Assembly: GCF_000308515.1 (NCBI RefSeq)
Contig: NZ_BAFV01000046.1
Location: forward strand, 1-64,000
Direction of reading: 5' to 3'
Source of the DNA: Nocardia carnea NBRC 14403
GTDB taxonomy: Bacteria > Actinomycetota > Actinomycetes > Mycobacteriales > Mycobacteriaceae
DNA length: 64,000 bases
Shown here: in pieces, positions 24,671 through 34,046 of the stretch
How positions within the stretch are numbered: the stretch's first letter is position 1
How the letters are laid out: every line of letters starts with the position of its first letter
Notes under the pieces: generated by a model
Told to the model about the DNA's origin: nothing
Seen by the model: only the letters and a program-made list of their open reading frames with translations
The model's database searches: none
Made by a program: the position numbers and the translations under genes

Positions 24671-25347
24671 TCGACCAGCTCCCGATAAGCCGGGAGCGCG
24701 GCGGCGGGATCGCCGTCGAAGGCAACCGCGCCGTCGTCGATGACGATCACCCGGTCGAAACCGGCCAGTAGCGACAGCTGATGGGTCACCACGATCACCT
24801 GCTGATCGACGGCGTCCAGCGCTTCGGCGATGATCCGGGCATTGCGCAGATCCAGCAGGGTGGTGGGTTCGTCGGCGACGATCACCTGCGGCCGGCGGAT
24901 CAATACCGCCCCGAGGGCGAGCAACTGTTTCTGCCCACCGGAGAGCAGATGCGACGGATGCTCGGCATGTCCCGCGAGCCCGAACCGGTCGAGGATCTCG
25001 GCCACCCGCGCGGCGACCTCCGTTTTGGCCAGACCGCTGCGGCGCAGCGAGAACGCCAGATCCTCGGCGACCGTGGGCATGACGATCTGGGTATCGGGGT
25101 CGGTGAACACGAACCCGACCTTGCGCCGGACCTTCGCCCCTTTGCGGGCAGTGTCGACCCCGTCCACGGTCACGGTGCCGGAGGTCGGGGTGAGCAGGCC
25201 GTTGATCATGCGGGCCAGAGTCGATTTCCCCGATCCGTTCGCGCCGACGATCCCGACCCGCCGCTCCTCGATCCGCAAGTCGATACCCCGCAACACCTGC
25301 CGCTCACCGAACGAATGGTGCACCGAGTCGAAAACGATCTCACTCAC
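24667..25347 (-). CDS. bioM: ECF transporter ATPase (BioM)
   Basis: The 226-residue ABC ATPase has Walker A VGANGSGKSTLA, Q-loop region DPDTQIVMPTV, signature LLSGGQKQLLALG, Walker B QVIVADEPTTLLD and the switch histidine in VVTHQLSLL. A single ATPase would work as a homodimer with BioN and BioY. The GTG at 25347 overlaps the thiolase stop in GTGA; the longer frame to 25482 is antisense-like low complexity. Confidence 0.94.
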   Translation of the reverse strand: MSEIVFDSVHHSFGERQVLRGIDLRIEERRVGIVGANGSGKSTLARMINGLLTPTSGTVTVDGVDTARKGAKVRRKVGFVFTDPDTQIVMPTVAEDLAFSLRRSGLAKTEVAARVAEILDRFGLAGHAEHPSHLLSGGQKQLLALGAVLIRRPQVIVADEPTTLLDLRNARIIAEALDAVDQQVIVVTHQLSLLAGFDRVIVIDDGAVAFDGDPAAALPAYRELVE

Positions 25348-26471
25348 GCCGCACGCTCCACCAGCATCGCGACTCCCTGACCGCCACCGATGGCGCAGGC
25401 GGCCAGGCCGAGTGCCGGACCGTCCGGACGCAGCATGCGGCTCGCCAGCCGCACCAGCAGGACCGCGCCCGAGGCACCCCACGGATGCCCCATGGCGATC
25501 GCGCCACCGTCCGGGCAGATCAGCGATTCGTCGAGATCCAGCTCGTCCGCCACCGCCAGTACCACCGAGGCGAAGGCCTCGGTGATCTCGACGACGCCCA
25601 CATCGGATACCGTGCGGCCGGCCCGGCGCAGGACCGCCCGGATCGCCGGTACCGGGCCGAGGCCGGGTAGGGCCGGATCACCGGCGGCGACGGCGGTGGC
25701 CACGATACGCAGCGCCGGGAGCCCGGCCGCCTCCTGCGCGGTCGTCACCGCGACCACGGCCGCACCGTCGGAGATACCGCAGGAGTTTCCGGCTGTCGCA
25801 GTGCCGTCGGGACCGAAACCGGGCCGGAGCCGGGCGAGGCGCGCGGTGGTCATCCCGGCGCGGATCCGTTCGTCACGGTGCACTCCGGCCACCGGCACGA
25901 TCTCCGGAGTGAAATCGGCGGCTGCGGCCAGTGTGTGCGAGCGGGCCGCGTATTCGTCCTGGCGTTCCCGCGAGATTCCCTGGATGCGGGCGAGATCATC
26001 GGCGGCGACACCCATATCGGGGTCCGGGAAACCGGCCGGGGCGAACGGTGCCCGGGTGTAGCGCACCGGATCGGCACCGGCCACCGGCGGCCAGAACCGC
26101 CAGGGTGCGGTACTGGCCGATTCGGCGCCACCGGCCAGGATGAGCCGGTCGGCGCCGCTGCGGATCCGCAGCGCCGCCTGGATCACCGCATCCAGCCCGG
26201 AACCGCACTGCCGGTCGACGGTCACCCCCGGTACCTGCGAACCGAGTCCCGCCTGCAACGCCGCCACGCGCGCCGGGTCCCCGCCGGGCCCCAGGCAGTT
26301 ACCGAGGACTACATCGTCGATCGGGAGGTCCACACCCGCGTCGCGCAGCGTGCCGGCCACGGAGGCGAGCACCGGCGCCGCCAGATCGGTGACGGTGAGA
26401 TCGGCAAACCCGTGACCGGCCGTGCCGATGGGGGTGCGCCGGGCGGCGACGAATACGGGGTCGAGGTTCAT
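25344..26471 (-). CDS. Thiolase (acetyl-CoA acyltransferase)
   Basis: The 375-residue thiolase has all three catalytic sites: nucleophile Cys in VDRQCGSGLDA, His in AMGHPWGASGAV, and the second Cys in AACAIGGGQG. It cleaves or condenses 3-ketoacyl-CoA with CoA/acetyl-CoA. It lies between an AMP-forming ligase and bioM with 4-base overlaps on both sides, so its substrate is probably connected with biotin or pimeloyl-type chains; this is inference from position only. Confidence 0.9.
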   Translation of the reverse strand: MNLDPVFVAARRTPIGTAGHGFADLTVTDLAAPVLASVAGTLRDAGVDLPIDDVVLGNCLGPGGDPARVAALQAGLGSQVPGVTVDRQCGSGLDAVIQAALRIRSGADRLILAGGAESASTAPWRFWPPVAGADPVRYTRAPFAPAGFPDPDMGVAADDLARIQGISRERQDEYAARSHTLAAAADFTPEIVPVAGVHRDERIRAGMTTARLARLRPGFGPDGTATAGNSCGISDGAAVVAVTTAQEAAGLPALRIVATAVAAGDPALPGLGPVPAIRAVLRRAGRTVSDVGVVEITEAFASVVLAVADELDLDESLICPDGGAIAMGHPWGASGAVLLVRLASRMLRPDGPALGLAACAIGGGQGVAMLVERAA

Positions 26472-27589
26472 ACGAGCAAGTCTTTCAACCGGCCGCGGGC
26501 GATCTTCCCGGCGGCCGTGGTGGGCATTTCCCGGACCGGCACCCAGCGCCGCGGCATCGCTTCCCTGGTGAGCAGTCCACGTGCCCGCCGCCGGACCTCG
26601 TCGATATCGGCGCCGTCCAATTGGACTGCCGCGGTGATGGTTTCACCGAATACCGCATGCGGGCTGCCGATCACCGCCGCCACCGCGACGCCGTCGATAC
26701 CACCCAGCACCCGCTCCACATCCTCCGCGACGATCGTGGTGCCGCCGACATTGATCACCGCTTCCCCGCGGCCGTGCACCCGCAATTCACCGTCGTCGCC
26801 GAGTTCGGCGATATCACCGACACAGAACCACTCCGGCGCCCCGAGCACGGTGTACGGGGACCGCACGTGCAGCAACCCTTCCCGGATCCTCGTCTCGACC
26901 GCGGGCAGCACGCGCAGTGGTGCGGGGACCTCCCGGGCCGCGACGAGCGATACTTCGGAGGCACCGTAGTACTCGACGACACGCAGGTGGCGGGCCGCGG
27001 CCAGCGCCCCCGGATCGGCCGCGATCCCGGCCACGATCGCGGTCCGCAGCCGCGGCGCCCGCGGTACCAACTCACGCAGGACCGCAGGAACGGCGTGCAC
27101 AGCGGTGGCCCGCGCCGGGTCGTCGGTGACACAGGCACCGCACCACAGGGCGTGCAGGACGCCGAACAGGTGCATGGTCGCGTGCAGTGGGCCGGTGAGC
27201 AGCACACGGTCCTGCGAGGTCACCCCGGTGATCTCGGTGAAAACCGGGAAGCTGTCGTACCAGGAGGCGGCGGTACGAGCCAGCGGCCGCGGCCGGCCGG
27301 TCGAGCCGGAGGTGGCAACCAGTAGGAACGCCTCCGCGGGCCAGGTGAATCGGTGCGGGCGGGCGGCCGGATCCTCGACCGCGACCGGCACTGCGAGCCG
27401 CGCGGCCGCGCAGATACAGATGAGGGCGTCGGCAACCGGCAGCGTGGAGGCGTCGTAACCGCGCGGTCCCGGTGGGTGCCGGTCGATCCACTGATCGACG
27501 GCACGGTCGAGCTCGGCATAGGTGAGAGTGCGGCCGTCGAGGGCGAGCGCGGGCGCCGCGGCGGCACCGCCGAGTGCTCCGCTATCCAC
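26468..27589 (-). CDS. AMP-forming acyl-CoA ligase (first ligase of the biotin operon), short N-terminus
   Basis: The 373-residue ANL-family enzyme has the P-loop VATSGSTGRPRPLART near residue 92, EYYGASEVSLVA, GDIAELGDDGELRVHGRGE, and the catalytic lysine in PTTAAGKIARGRLK. It is more than 100 residues shorter than most ligases because the N-terminal subdomain is reduced. Its start overlaps the bioY stop by 8 bases. It is a paralogue in kind, not a close copy, of the ligase at the operon end. Substrate unknown. Confidence 0.83.
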   Translation of the reverse strand: MDSGALGGAAAAPALALDGRTLTYAELDRAVDQWIDRHPPGPRGYDASTLPVADALICICAAARLAVPVAVEDPAARPHRFTWPAEAFLLVATSGSTGRPRPLARTAASWYDSFPVFTEITGVTSQDRVLLTGPLHATMHLFGVLHALWCGACVTDDPARATAVHAVPAVLRELVPRAPRLRTAIVAGIAADPGALAAARHLRVVEYYGASEVSLVAAREVPAPLRVLPAVETRIREGLLHVRSPYTVLGAPEWFCVGDIAELGDDGELRVHGRGEAVINVGGTTIVAEDVERVLGGIDGVAVAAVIGSPHAVFGETITAAVQLDGADIDEVRRRARGLLTREAMPRRWVPVREMPTTAAGKIARGRLKDLLV

Positions 27590-28166
27590 GGATCAACCCC
27601 GGGTAGGCGCGGTGCACACCTTTGGCCACGATCGTCGCGACGACCACTTTCAGCAGGTCACCGGGCAGGAAGACCCCATTGGCCTGGATCGCGGCAAGTA
27701 CTCCGAGGTCGGTGCGTAGCAGCAGGCCGAGGGTGCCGAACAGGTAGATGACCGCGATACCGCCGGCCGCGTTGATCAGCAGCGCAGGGACCAGCGGGTA
27801 TTTGGGCACGATCCGCGCCGTGAGCAGGCCGATGACCAGGGCGGCGGGTATCCAGCCGACCAGATAGCCGGCACTCGGCCCGGCCAGCGCGGTGAGGCCC
27901 GTGCGCCCGCCGGACAGCAGCGGCAGGCCGATGATCGTCAGCGCGATGAACACCGCGACCGCCGCGGTGCCCTTACGCGCTCCCAGCACGGCGGGAGCGA
28001 GGATCACGCCGAGGGTCTGCACGGTGATCGGCACACCGCTGAAGCCGACCGTGATCGCGCCCGGCAGGCCCAGCGCGGCGATGAGCGCGGCGAATACCGC
28101 GATCTGCGCCATATCCCGCGCCGTGATGCGAGTCTTCGGCGCCCGCGAGTCCTCGACACCGTTCAT
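27582..28166 (-). CDS. bioY: BioY, biotin-binding S component of ECF transporter
   Basis: The 194-residue membrane protein has six helices and the BioY family pattern: MAQIAVFAALIAALG, PGAITVGFSGVPITVQTLGV, LGARKGTAAVAVFIALTIIG, LPLLSGGRTGL-x3-AGPSAGYL and LPGDLLKVVVAT. It captures biotin with high affinity and works with BioM and BioN encoded downstream. The ATG at 28166 has AAGGA at a good distance. The palindrome at 28192-28208 lies 26 bases upstream of the start. Confidence 0.95.
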   Translation of the reverse strand: MNGVEDSRAPKTRITARDMAQIAVFAALIAALGLPGAITVGFSGVPITVQTLGVILAPAVLGARKGTAAVAVFIALTIIGLPLLSGGRTGLTALAGPSAGYLVGWIPAALVIGLLTARIVPKYPLVPALLINAAGGIAVIYLFGTLGLLLRTDLGVLAAIQANGVFLPGDLLKVVVATIVAKGVHRAYPGLIRG

Positions 28167-28191
28167 GACGCCATCCTTCGCAACAACCGAG

Positions 28192-28208
28192 CTTGAACGA
28201 CGTTCAAG
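28192..28208. promoter_or_regulatory. 17-bp palindrome upstream of bioY, BioQ-like operator candidate
   Basis: CTTGAACG-A-CGTTCAAG is a perfect palindrome with an odd centre, in the 310-base divergent region between bioY (28166) and the bisC-like gene (28477). The core TGAAC-N3-GTTCA resembles the sites of the TetR-family biotin repressor BioQ known from Corynebacterium and Mycobacterium. No bioQ gene is present in the window. The remaining divergent region holds no gene. Confidence 0.65.
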
Positions 28209-28476
28209 ATAGCAACGCGCCCGCCACCCACAAACGCGGCCCCGCCTCGGCGCCCGCTCGGCCAGTCGAACGACCGCCGGGCAGCGGACGGCACACCACA
28301 GCCCGCACTCCCCACGCTTCCGGACGCGTATGCGTGGTACCCGGGCCCCGCGTGCACACTGGAAACCCGAGACACGCCGGACACCGAGAGGTTCGGGCGT
28401 GTCAGACGGCGACACCGGGCCGGAACCGCAGCCCACCGAGGGGCTGACCGGCCGCCCGGCGCCGGAAAGGATGACG

Positions 28477-30810
28477 ATGACGCGGGCCCGACCCACCGCT
28501 ACCCACTGGGGGAACTACCTCGTCGACACCGCCGCCGACGGAACACTCTCGGTGACACCGCACGGCGACGACCCGCACCCGTCCCCCATCGGGCGCTCAC
28601 TGGCCGCGCTGCACGATCCGGCCCACCGCATCGCCCGACCGGCGATACGCCTCGGCTATTACCGCGACCGGACCGCTGCCGATCCCACGCGCCGCGGACA
28701 GGAACCGTTCGTCGAGGTCGACTGGGACGAGGCGCTCGATATCGCCGCCGACGCACTGCGCACGGCCCGCGCGACCGGCGGTAACCGTGCCATCTACGGC
28801 GGTTCCTACGGGTGGGCCGGAGCCGGCCGATTCCACCACGCCCAGGGGCAGGTCCACCGCTTCCTGCAACTCTTCGGCGGTTACACCGCCTCGGTGGACA
28901 CCTATTCGTTCGCGGCGGCCGAAGTGCTCATTCCGCACGTCCTCGGTATGAACGCCTACGTCGCCGCCCGGCAGGCGCCCAGTACCGAAGAGATCACCCG
29001 GCACTGCACCCGCATCGTGTTCTTCGGTGGCGCCCCGCAACGCAACACCCAGGTCAACCCCGGCGGTATCGGGGCACATCCGGGCCCGGACCGGCAGGCT
29101 GCGCTGCGCGGAGCCGGTATCGATATCGTCCATATCGGACCCGTTCGCGACGATTGCGACCCGGCCTTCGGTGCCCGCTGGATACCGTGCCGCCCGCACA
29201 GCGATGCCGCGATAATGTTCGCCCTGTTGCACACCCTCATCACCGAGGACCTGCACGACCGAGCCTTCCTCGACCGCTACTGCACCGGTTTCGACCGGCT
29301 CGCCGAATACGTCACCGGCCGCAGCGACGGCGTACCCAAATCACCGGAGTGGGCCGCGGGCCTCGCCGAGATCCCGGCAGCCGAGATCCGCGCGCTGGCC
29401 CGGCTGATGGCGCGCGAACGCTGCCTGATCGGATTGCCGTACGCGCTGCAGCGCGCCGAGCACGGTGAGCAGAGTTATTGGGCCGCTTGGGCGCTCGCGG
29501 CCGCGCTGGGTCATATCGGGTTGCCGGGCGGCGGGGTGCTCATGGGTACCGGGGTCGGGATGACCAACAATCTGCAGCGCCGCTATCTGCCCTTCGAGAT
29601 CGGTGTGCTGCCGCAGCCGGGAAACCCGGTGGCCGATATCGTTCCGGTCGCCCGGCTCACCGAGATGCTGGAACGACCCGGCGGCACGGTCGACTACAAC
29701 GGGCGTGTCCTCACCTATCCGCCCATCGACCTGATCTATTGGGCCGGCGGTAATCCGTTCCACCACCATCAAGATCTCAACCGGCTGCGGCGGGCCTGGT
29801 CGCGGCCCCGCACGGTGATCGTCAACGAGATCAGCTGGACCGCGACCGCCCGGCTGGCCGATATCGTCCTGCCCACCACCGCGTCCGCGGAGCGGGAGGA
29901 TTTCACCGGTGGACGCACCGATCACTGGATGACGCCCATGCCTCAGGCCCTCGCACCGTACGAGCAGGCACGCGACGATTACGCGATCTTCACCGGTCTC
30001 GCCGAACGACTCGGTTTCGCAGAACGTTTCACCGAAGGGCGGACCGCACGGCAGTGGGTGGAGCAGCTGTGGCGCACCACCGTCGACAATGCCGCAGCCG
30101 CCGGTATCCGATTACCCGGATACGCGGATTTCCACGCCGGTGGGCCCCTCGATCTGCGGCCGCAGCTACCGGAGTCCCGCCACGTTCTCGAACTGTTCCG
30201 CGACGATCCGCAACGGCACCCGCTGCGGACTCCGTCGGGTCGGATCGAACTCTTCTCCCGGACCATCGCCGAATTCGGTTATCCGGACTGTCTCGGCCAT
30301 CCCGCATGGTTCCCGCCGCAGGAATGGCTCGGCAGCCCGGCGGCACAACGCTTTCCGCTGCATCTGCTCTCCCATCAGCCCGCGACCCGCCTGCACAGCC
30401 AGCTCGATCACGGCGTGACCAGCCGGGAAACCAAGGTCCGCGGTCGCGAGCCGCTGCGGATGAATCCCGCCGACGCCGCCGCGCGCGGCGTGAGCGACGG
30501 CGATATCGTGCGAGTCCACAACGATCGCGGCGCCCTGCTCGCGGGGGTCCGGATCAGCGATGCGGTACGGCCCGGCGTGGTGCATATGGCGACCGGCGCC
30601 TGGTACGACCCGCTGGACCCGGCCGACCCCGAATCACTCGATGTGCACGGGAATCCGAATACGGTGACCAACGATATCGGCACCAGTTCGCTGACCCAGG
30701 GGCCCGCCGCCAACAGTTGCCTGGTGGAGGCCGAACGCTACGACGGCGAACTCCCGCCGTTATCGGTCGGCACACCGCCACCGAGGGTGGACGCCGGCTC
30801 GATCCGGTGA
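28477..30810 (+). CDS. Molybdopterin S/N-oxide reductase, biotin sulfoxide reductase-like
   Basis: The 777-residue DMSO-reductase-family enzyme lacks an N-terminal Fe-S cysteine cluster and a Tat signal, and carries the serine Mo-ligand region VDTYSFAAAEV (Ser near residue 144). That combination marks the cytoplasmic BisC/TorZ subgroup. Further blocks are FFGGAPQRNTQVNPGG, PLRMNPADAAARGVSDGDIV and HGNPNTVTNDIGTSSLTQGP near the C-terminus. The ATG at 28477 has GGAAAGG 6 bases upstream; 28471 is an alternative. Its divergence from bioY makes biotin sulfoxide the most sensible substrate, but TMAO, DMSO or methionine sulfoxide are not excluded. Confidence 0.85.
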   Translation: MTRARPTATHWGNYLVDTAADGTLSVTPHGDDPHPSPIGRSLAALHDPAHRIARPAIRLGYYRDRTAADPTRRGQEPFVEVDWDEALDIAADALRTARATGGNRAIYGGSYGWAGAGRFHHAQGQVHRFLQLFGGYTASVDTYSFAAAEVLIPHVLGMNAYVAARQAPSTEEITRHCTRIVFFGGAPQRNTQVNPGGIGAHPGPDRQAALRGAGIDIVHIGPVRDDCDPAFGARWIPCRPHSDAAIMFALLHTLITEDLHDRAFLDRYCTGFDRLAEYVTGRSDGVPKSPEWAAGLAEIPAAEIRALARLMARERCLIGLPYALQRAEHGEQSYWAAWALAAALGHIGLPGGGVLMGTGVGMTNNLQRRYLPFEIGVLPQPGNPVADIVPVARLTEMLERPGGTVDYNGRVLTYPPIDLIYWAGGNPFHHHQDLNRLRRAWSRPRTVIVNEISWTATARLADIVLPTTASAEREDFTGGRTDHWMTPMPQALAPYEQARDDYAIFTGLAERLGFAERFTEGRTARQWVEQLWRTTVDNAAAAGIRLPGYADFHAGGPLDLRPQLPESRHVLELFRDDPQRHPLRTPSGRIELFSRTIAEFGYPDCLGHPAWFPPQEWLGSPAAQRFPLHLLSHQPATRLHSQLDHGVTSRETKVRGREPLRMNPADAAARGVSDGDIVRVHNDRGALLAGVRISDAVRPGVVHMATGAWYDPLDPADPESLDVHGNPNTVTNDIGTSSLTQGPAANSCLVEAERYDGELPPLSVGTPPPRVDAGSIR

Positions 30811-30843
30811 GCGCCCGGCCTCGCATCCCGGCCCGCACGTTGC

Positions 30844-32199
30844 CTATCCGCGAACGAACTCCGCAGTCAGATCACGCCCGCGGGTTTCGGCCATACGCCA
30901 GATCGCCGTGGCCGTGACGAGCGCGGTGACGCCGATGATCGCACTGAGCGGCAGGCTGGAGCCACCCGTCGAGGCGACGAAACTGCTCGCGATCAGCGGA
31001 CCGAATCCGGCCCCGATCAGGCTGGCCATCTGATAGCCCAGCGAGACACCGGTGTACCGCATCTCGGTACCGAACATTTCCGCCAGCAGTGGCGCCAGCG
31101 GTGCGTACATGAGGTTCTGCACCACCTGTGCGATCAGCAGGCCGACGGTCAGCCAGAGGACCGAGCCGGTGTTCACCATGGCGTACAGCGGGAGCGCGAA
31201 AATCACGGCGCCGACAGCGCCGGTCATGGTGACGGACCGGCGACCCAGCCGGTCCGACAACGCGGAGAACAGCGGAATACAGACCAGCGATACCACCGAC
31301 ATCGCGACCAGCGTGCGCATCACCTCGGATTCGTCGTATCCGGTATCGGTGGCGTAGGCGATGATGTGCGAGGTGGTGAGCGCGGTCAGCGCGAACGGCC
31401 CGATTCCGGCGGCGCACGCCAGGACGAGTGGGCGCGGATTGCGCAGCAGTCGGACCAGTGGTGTCGCGGCTTTCGGAACGGATTCGGATTCGGCCTGTTC
31501 CAGGGCCTCCCGGAAGACCGGGCTCTCCACCACACCCAAACGCACATACAGGCCGACGGCCACCAGCAAACCGCTGAGCAGGAAGGGCAGTCGCCAGCCC
31601 CAGGAGTACAGGCTCTCGTCCGGGAGCATGGTCACCACCATGACCACCACGGTGGAGAGCAGGAAGCCGATCGGTGAGCCGAGTTGCATGATCCCGGCCC
31701 ATCTACCGCGGCGATCCTTGTCGGCGTGCTCGATCACCATGAGTGCCGCCCCGCCCCATTCGCCGCCGATCGCGATGCCCTGGATGAGGCGCAGCGCGAC
31801 CAGCAGGATCGGAGCCAGCACACCGATCGACCCGTAATCGGGGAGCAGGCCGATGACGAAGCTGGCGCCGCCCATCATCACCATCGTCACGATCAGCATC
31901 GATTTCCGCCCGAGTCGATCACCGAAATGACCGAACAGGACGCCGCCGATGGGCCGGGCCGCGTAACCCGCGGCGAGCGTGCCGAAGGCGGCGATGGTGG
32001 AGGCCGCCGAGTTCGACGACGGGAAGAACAGCTTGCCGAAGACCAGGGCGGCCATGGTGCTGTACAGGAGGAAGTCGTAGTACTCGAGGACGGTGCCCAG
32101 CAGGCTCGACAGCGCGACTTTACGCAACTGTGTGTTGTCGGCCGGTGCCTCTGCCCCCGACGGGGATTCGGCTCTCGGCGGTTGTTTTTCTGTGTACAC
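30844..32199 (-). CDS. MFS transporter, metabolite:H+ symporter (MHS) family
   Basis: The 451-residue protein has 12 predicted helices. MHS features include LGTVLEYYDFLLYSTMAALV at the first helix, GHFGDRLGRKS between helices 2 and 3, and LRLIQGIAIGGEWGGAALMV. Relatives carry shikimate, citrate, proline/betaine or aromatic acids. The GTG at 32199 has GGAG 5 bases upstream and is preferred to the TTG at 32223. It is downstream of an NAD(P)-binding protein and an SDR in the same direction, suggesting uptake of the compound they oxidise. Confidence 0.88.
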   Translation of the reverse strand: MYTEKQPPRAESPSGAEAPADNTQLRKVALSSLLGTVLEYYDFLLYSTMAALVFGKLFFPSSNSAASTIAAFGTLAAGYAARPIGGVLFGHFGDRLGRKSMLIVTMVMMGGASFVIGLLPDYGSIGVLAPILLVALRLIQGIAIGGEWGGAALMVIEHADKDRRGRWAGIMQLGSPIGFLLSTVVVMVVTMLPDESLYSWGWRLPFLLSGLLVAVGLYVRLGVVESPVFREALEQAESESVPKAATPLVRLLRNPRPLVLACAAGIGPFALTALTTSHIIAYATDTGYDESEVMRTLVAMSVVSLVCIPLFSALSDRLGRRSVTMTGAVGAVIFALPLYAMVNTGSVLWLTVGLLIAQVVQNLMYAPLAPLLAEMFGTEMRYTGVSLGYQMASLIGAGFGPLIASSFVASTGGSSLPLSAIIGVTALVTATAIWRMAETRGRDLTAEFVRG

Positions 32200-32288
32200 G
32201 GTGGCTCCAGCGTCGGTGATCAAGCCTCGGCGCGGACCGGGCTACGGCGAATATCCCGCCGTAGCCCGGCGCGCGGAAATCGGATGGT

Positions 32289-33203
32289 TCAGTGCGCGGC
32301 CGTGACGACCACGTCGATGAGCGCTGCGACGGCGCGAGCGCAGTCGTTGCGGGTGTAACCCAGCCGCTGCACCTCGCCGGCATCGGGTTCGTATGCCAGT
32401 GTGTTGCCGCGCCCCTGGATGATGGCGGCGTCCGGCAGCAGCGGATGCTGTTCGTCGCGTTCGGTGATTTCCCGCGCGCCGCCGGCGGCGTCGACCATCA
32501 TCTGGAAGAACTGCCGGTACGAGAGGTTCTGATCGCCGATGAGATAGGCCGCACCGGACTCCCCCTCGACCAGGGCACCACGGATCGCCTGGGCAAGCGA
32601 GGCGGCGGACATGTAGTTGGTGCCGCCGGCCGGGGCGAAATCAGGGATATCCGGCTCGTTTCCGGCCGCCCACGAGACCATCCGCCGATAACGGCGAGCC
32701 GACGCACCGGAAACCGCTCCGATGATCGAGGGCGGATTGAGCGTGCAGATGCTGAACGATTCGTCCGCGAGCGCACGTGCCCCCTCGTCGGCCGCCTTCC
32801 GGGCCGCGATATACGGGTTGTTGTCCGCGAGGTCCGGACGCAGCTGGTGGTAATAGCTGCCGACCTGTACGAAACGGCCCACACCGGCTTGTTTGGCGAG
32901 TTCGGCGAACCGCGGCACGCCTACGATCTGGGTATCCGCCCAGAACTGCCCCGGGTCGTCGTCGGCTTTCTTGTGCCGCACATCCTGCCCGGCGGAGAAA
33001 ACGATGCCGTCGAACTGCGACAGTTGTTCCCGGGTGAAGGTGGGAACGGTGTAATCGCCTTGCAGCAACGGAAAACCGGCGACCGGCGAGTTCTCGGGGA
33101 TCTCGCCCCGTGCCGCGATGGTGACGTCGTCGCCGTGTTCGCGCAGGTGCAGCGCGGCGTGCGCGCCGATCATGCCGGTGCCGCCGATGATCAGAATTTT
33201 CAT
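32289..33203 (-). CDS. NAD(P)-dependent epimerase/dehydratase-family protein
   Basis: The 304-residue Rossmann protein has GGTGMIG near residue 7. The family's central region is present (GSYYHQLRPDLADNNPYIAA) but the usual YxxxK pair is not in the canonical spacing, so it is an atypical extended SDR. It lies in one minus-strand run with the SDR upstream and the MHS transporter downstream. Substrate unknown. Confidence 0.8.
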   Translation of the reverse strand: MKILIIGGTGMIGAHAALHLREHGDDVTIAARGEIPENSPVAGFPLLQGDYTVPTFTREQLSQFDGIVFSAGQDVRHKKADDDPGQFWADTQIVGVPRFAELAKQAGVGRFVQVGSYYHQLRPDLADNNPYIAARKAADEGARALADESFSICTLNPPSIIGAVSGASARRYRRMVSWAAGNEPDIPDFAPAGGTNYMSAASLAQAIRGALVEGESGAAYLIGDQNLSYRQFFQMMVDAAGGAREITERDEQHPLLPDAAIIQGRGNTLAYEPDAGEVQRLGYTRNDCARAVAALIDVVVTAAH

Positions 33204-33230
33204 AGCAGAGACAACTTTCGGTGCGTGGGG

Positions 33231-34046
33231 TCAGGGGTTGCGGGGACGGTTGGTCCAACCGCCGGAGTGGCGTGGCACCCAGCCACCGGCGGCGTGGGTT
33301 CCGCCGTCGACATGGATGGTGCCGCCGGTGACGAAGCGGGACAGGTCGGAGGCGAGGAACAGCGCCACACCGGCCACATCGTCCGGCTGTCCGGGACCGC
33401 CGAGCGGTGACCAGGTCGGCCACAGATGCCGATCCTCCTCGGGAACGAGCTCGGCGTAGGGCACCTGGACCGATTCGATGAGGTCCGGGGCGATGGCGTT
33501 CACGCGGATACCGGCGGGACCGATCTCCGCAGCCAGTGACCGGGTGAACCCGGTCAGTGCGGCTTTGTACCCCGAATACACGGCGTGGCCGGGGATCGCG
33601 CGGTGGGCTTCGACCGTGGTGAGGTTGATGATGGAACCGGTGCCGCGCTCGGTCATCCCGGGTAGCAGCGCATGGGTCAGGCGCAGGACGTGCCCGAAAT
33701 TGATGTCGTGCAGTTCGCCCCACAGCGAGGGCGCGTTGGTGGCGAAGGTATGCGGCGGCTGCACATAGTGGCCGACGTTGTTGACGAGTACGTGGGGCCG
33801 GTGCTCGACGATTGCGGACGGGCACGGCGATACCCGCACATCCCATTCCACCTGCGTTATCGAGCCGCCCGCGGCGGGATCGAATTCGACCGAACCGACC
33901 GGCTCGATATCGGCGACCAGGACATCGGCACCGTGCGCGGCGAATGCCCGCGCGACGGCGGCGCCGATACCGGCGGCAGCACCGGTGACCACGGCCCGCC
34001 GGCCCGCGAGCAGCGCGCCGGGAGGGAATGAGCAGAGATCGGTCAT
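33231..34046 (-). CDS. Short-chain dehydrogenase/reductase
   Basis: The 271-residue classical SDR has TGAAAGIGAA (NAD(P)-binding glycines), NNVG, active-site Ser in INLTTVEAHR context, YSGYK, and the C-terminal VTGGTIHVDGG. Starts at 34070 (GTG) and 34046 (ATG) are both possible; the ATG is closer to the domain. It is divergent from an IclR regulator 160 bases away, which likely controls this SDR-epimerase-transporter set. Confidence 0.88.
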   Translation of the reverse strand: MTDLCSFPPGALLAGRRAVVTGAAAGIGAAVARAFAAHGADVLVADIEPVGSVEFDPAAGGSITQVEWDVRVSPCPSAIVEHRPHVLVNNVGHYVQPPHTFATNAPSLWGELHDINFGHVLRLTHALLPGMTERGTGSIINLTTVEAHRAIPGHAVYSGYKAALTGFTRSLAAEIGPAGIRVNAIAPDLIESVQVPYAELVPEEDRHLWPTWSPLGGPGQPDDVAGVALFLASDLSRFVTGGTIHVDGGTHAAGGWVPRHSGGWTNRPRNP

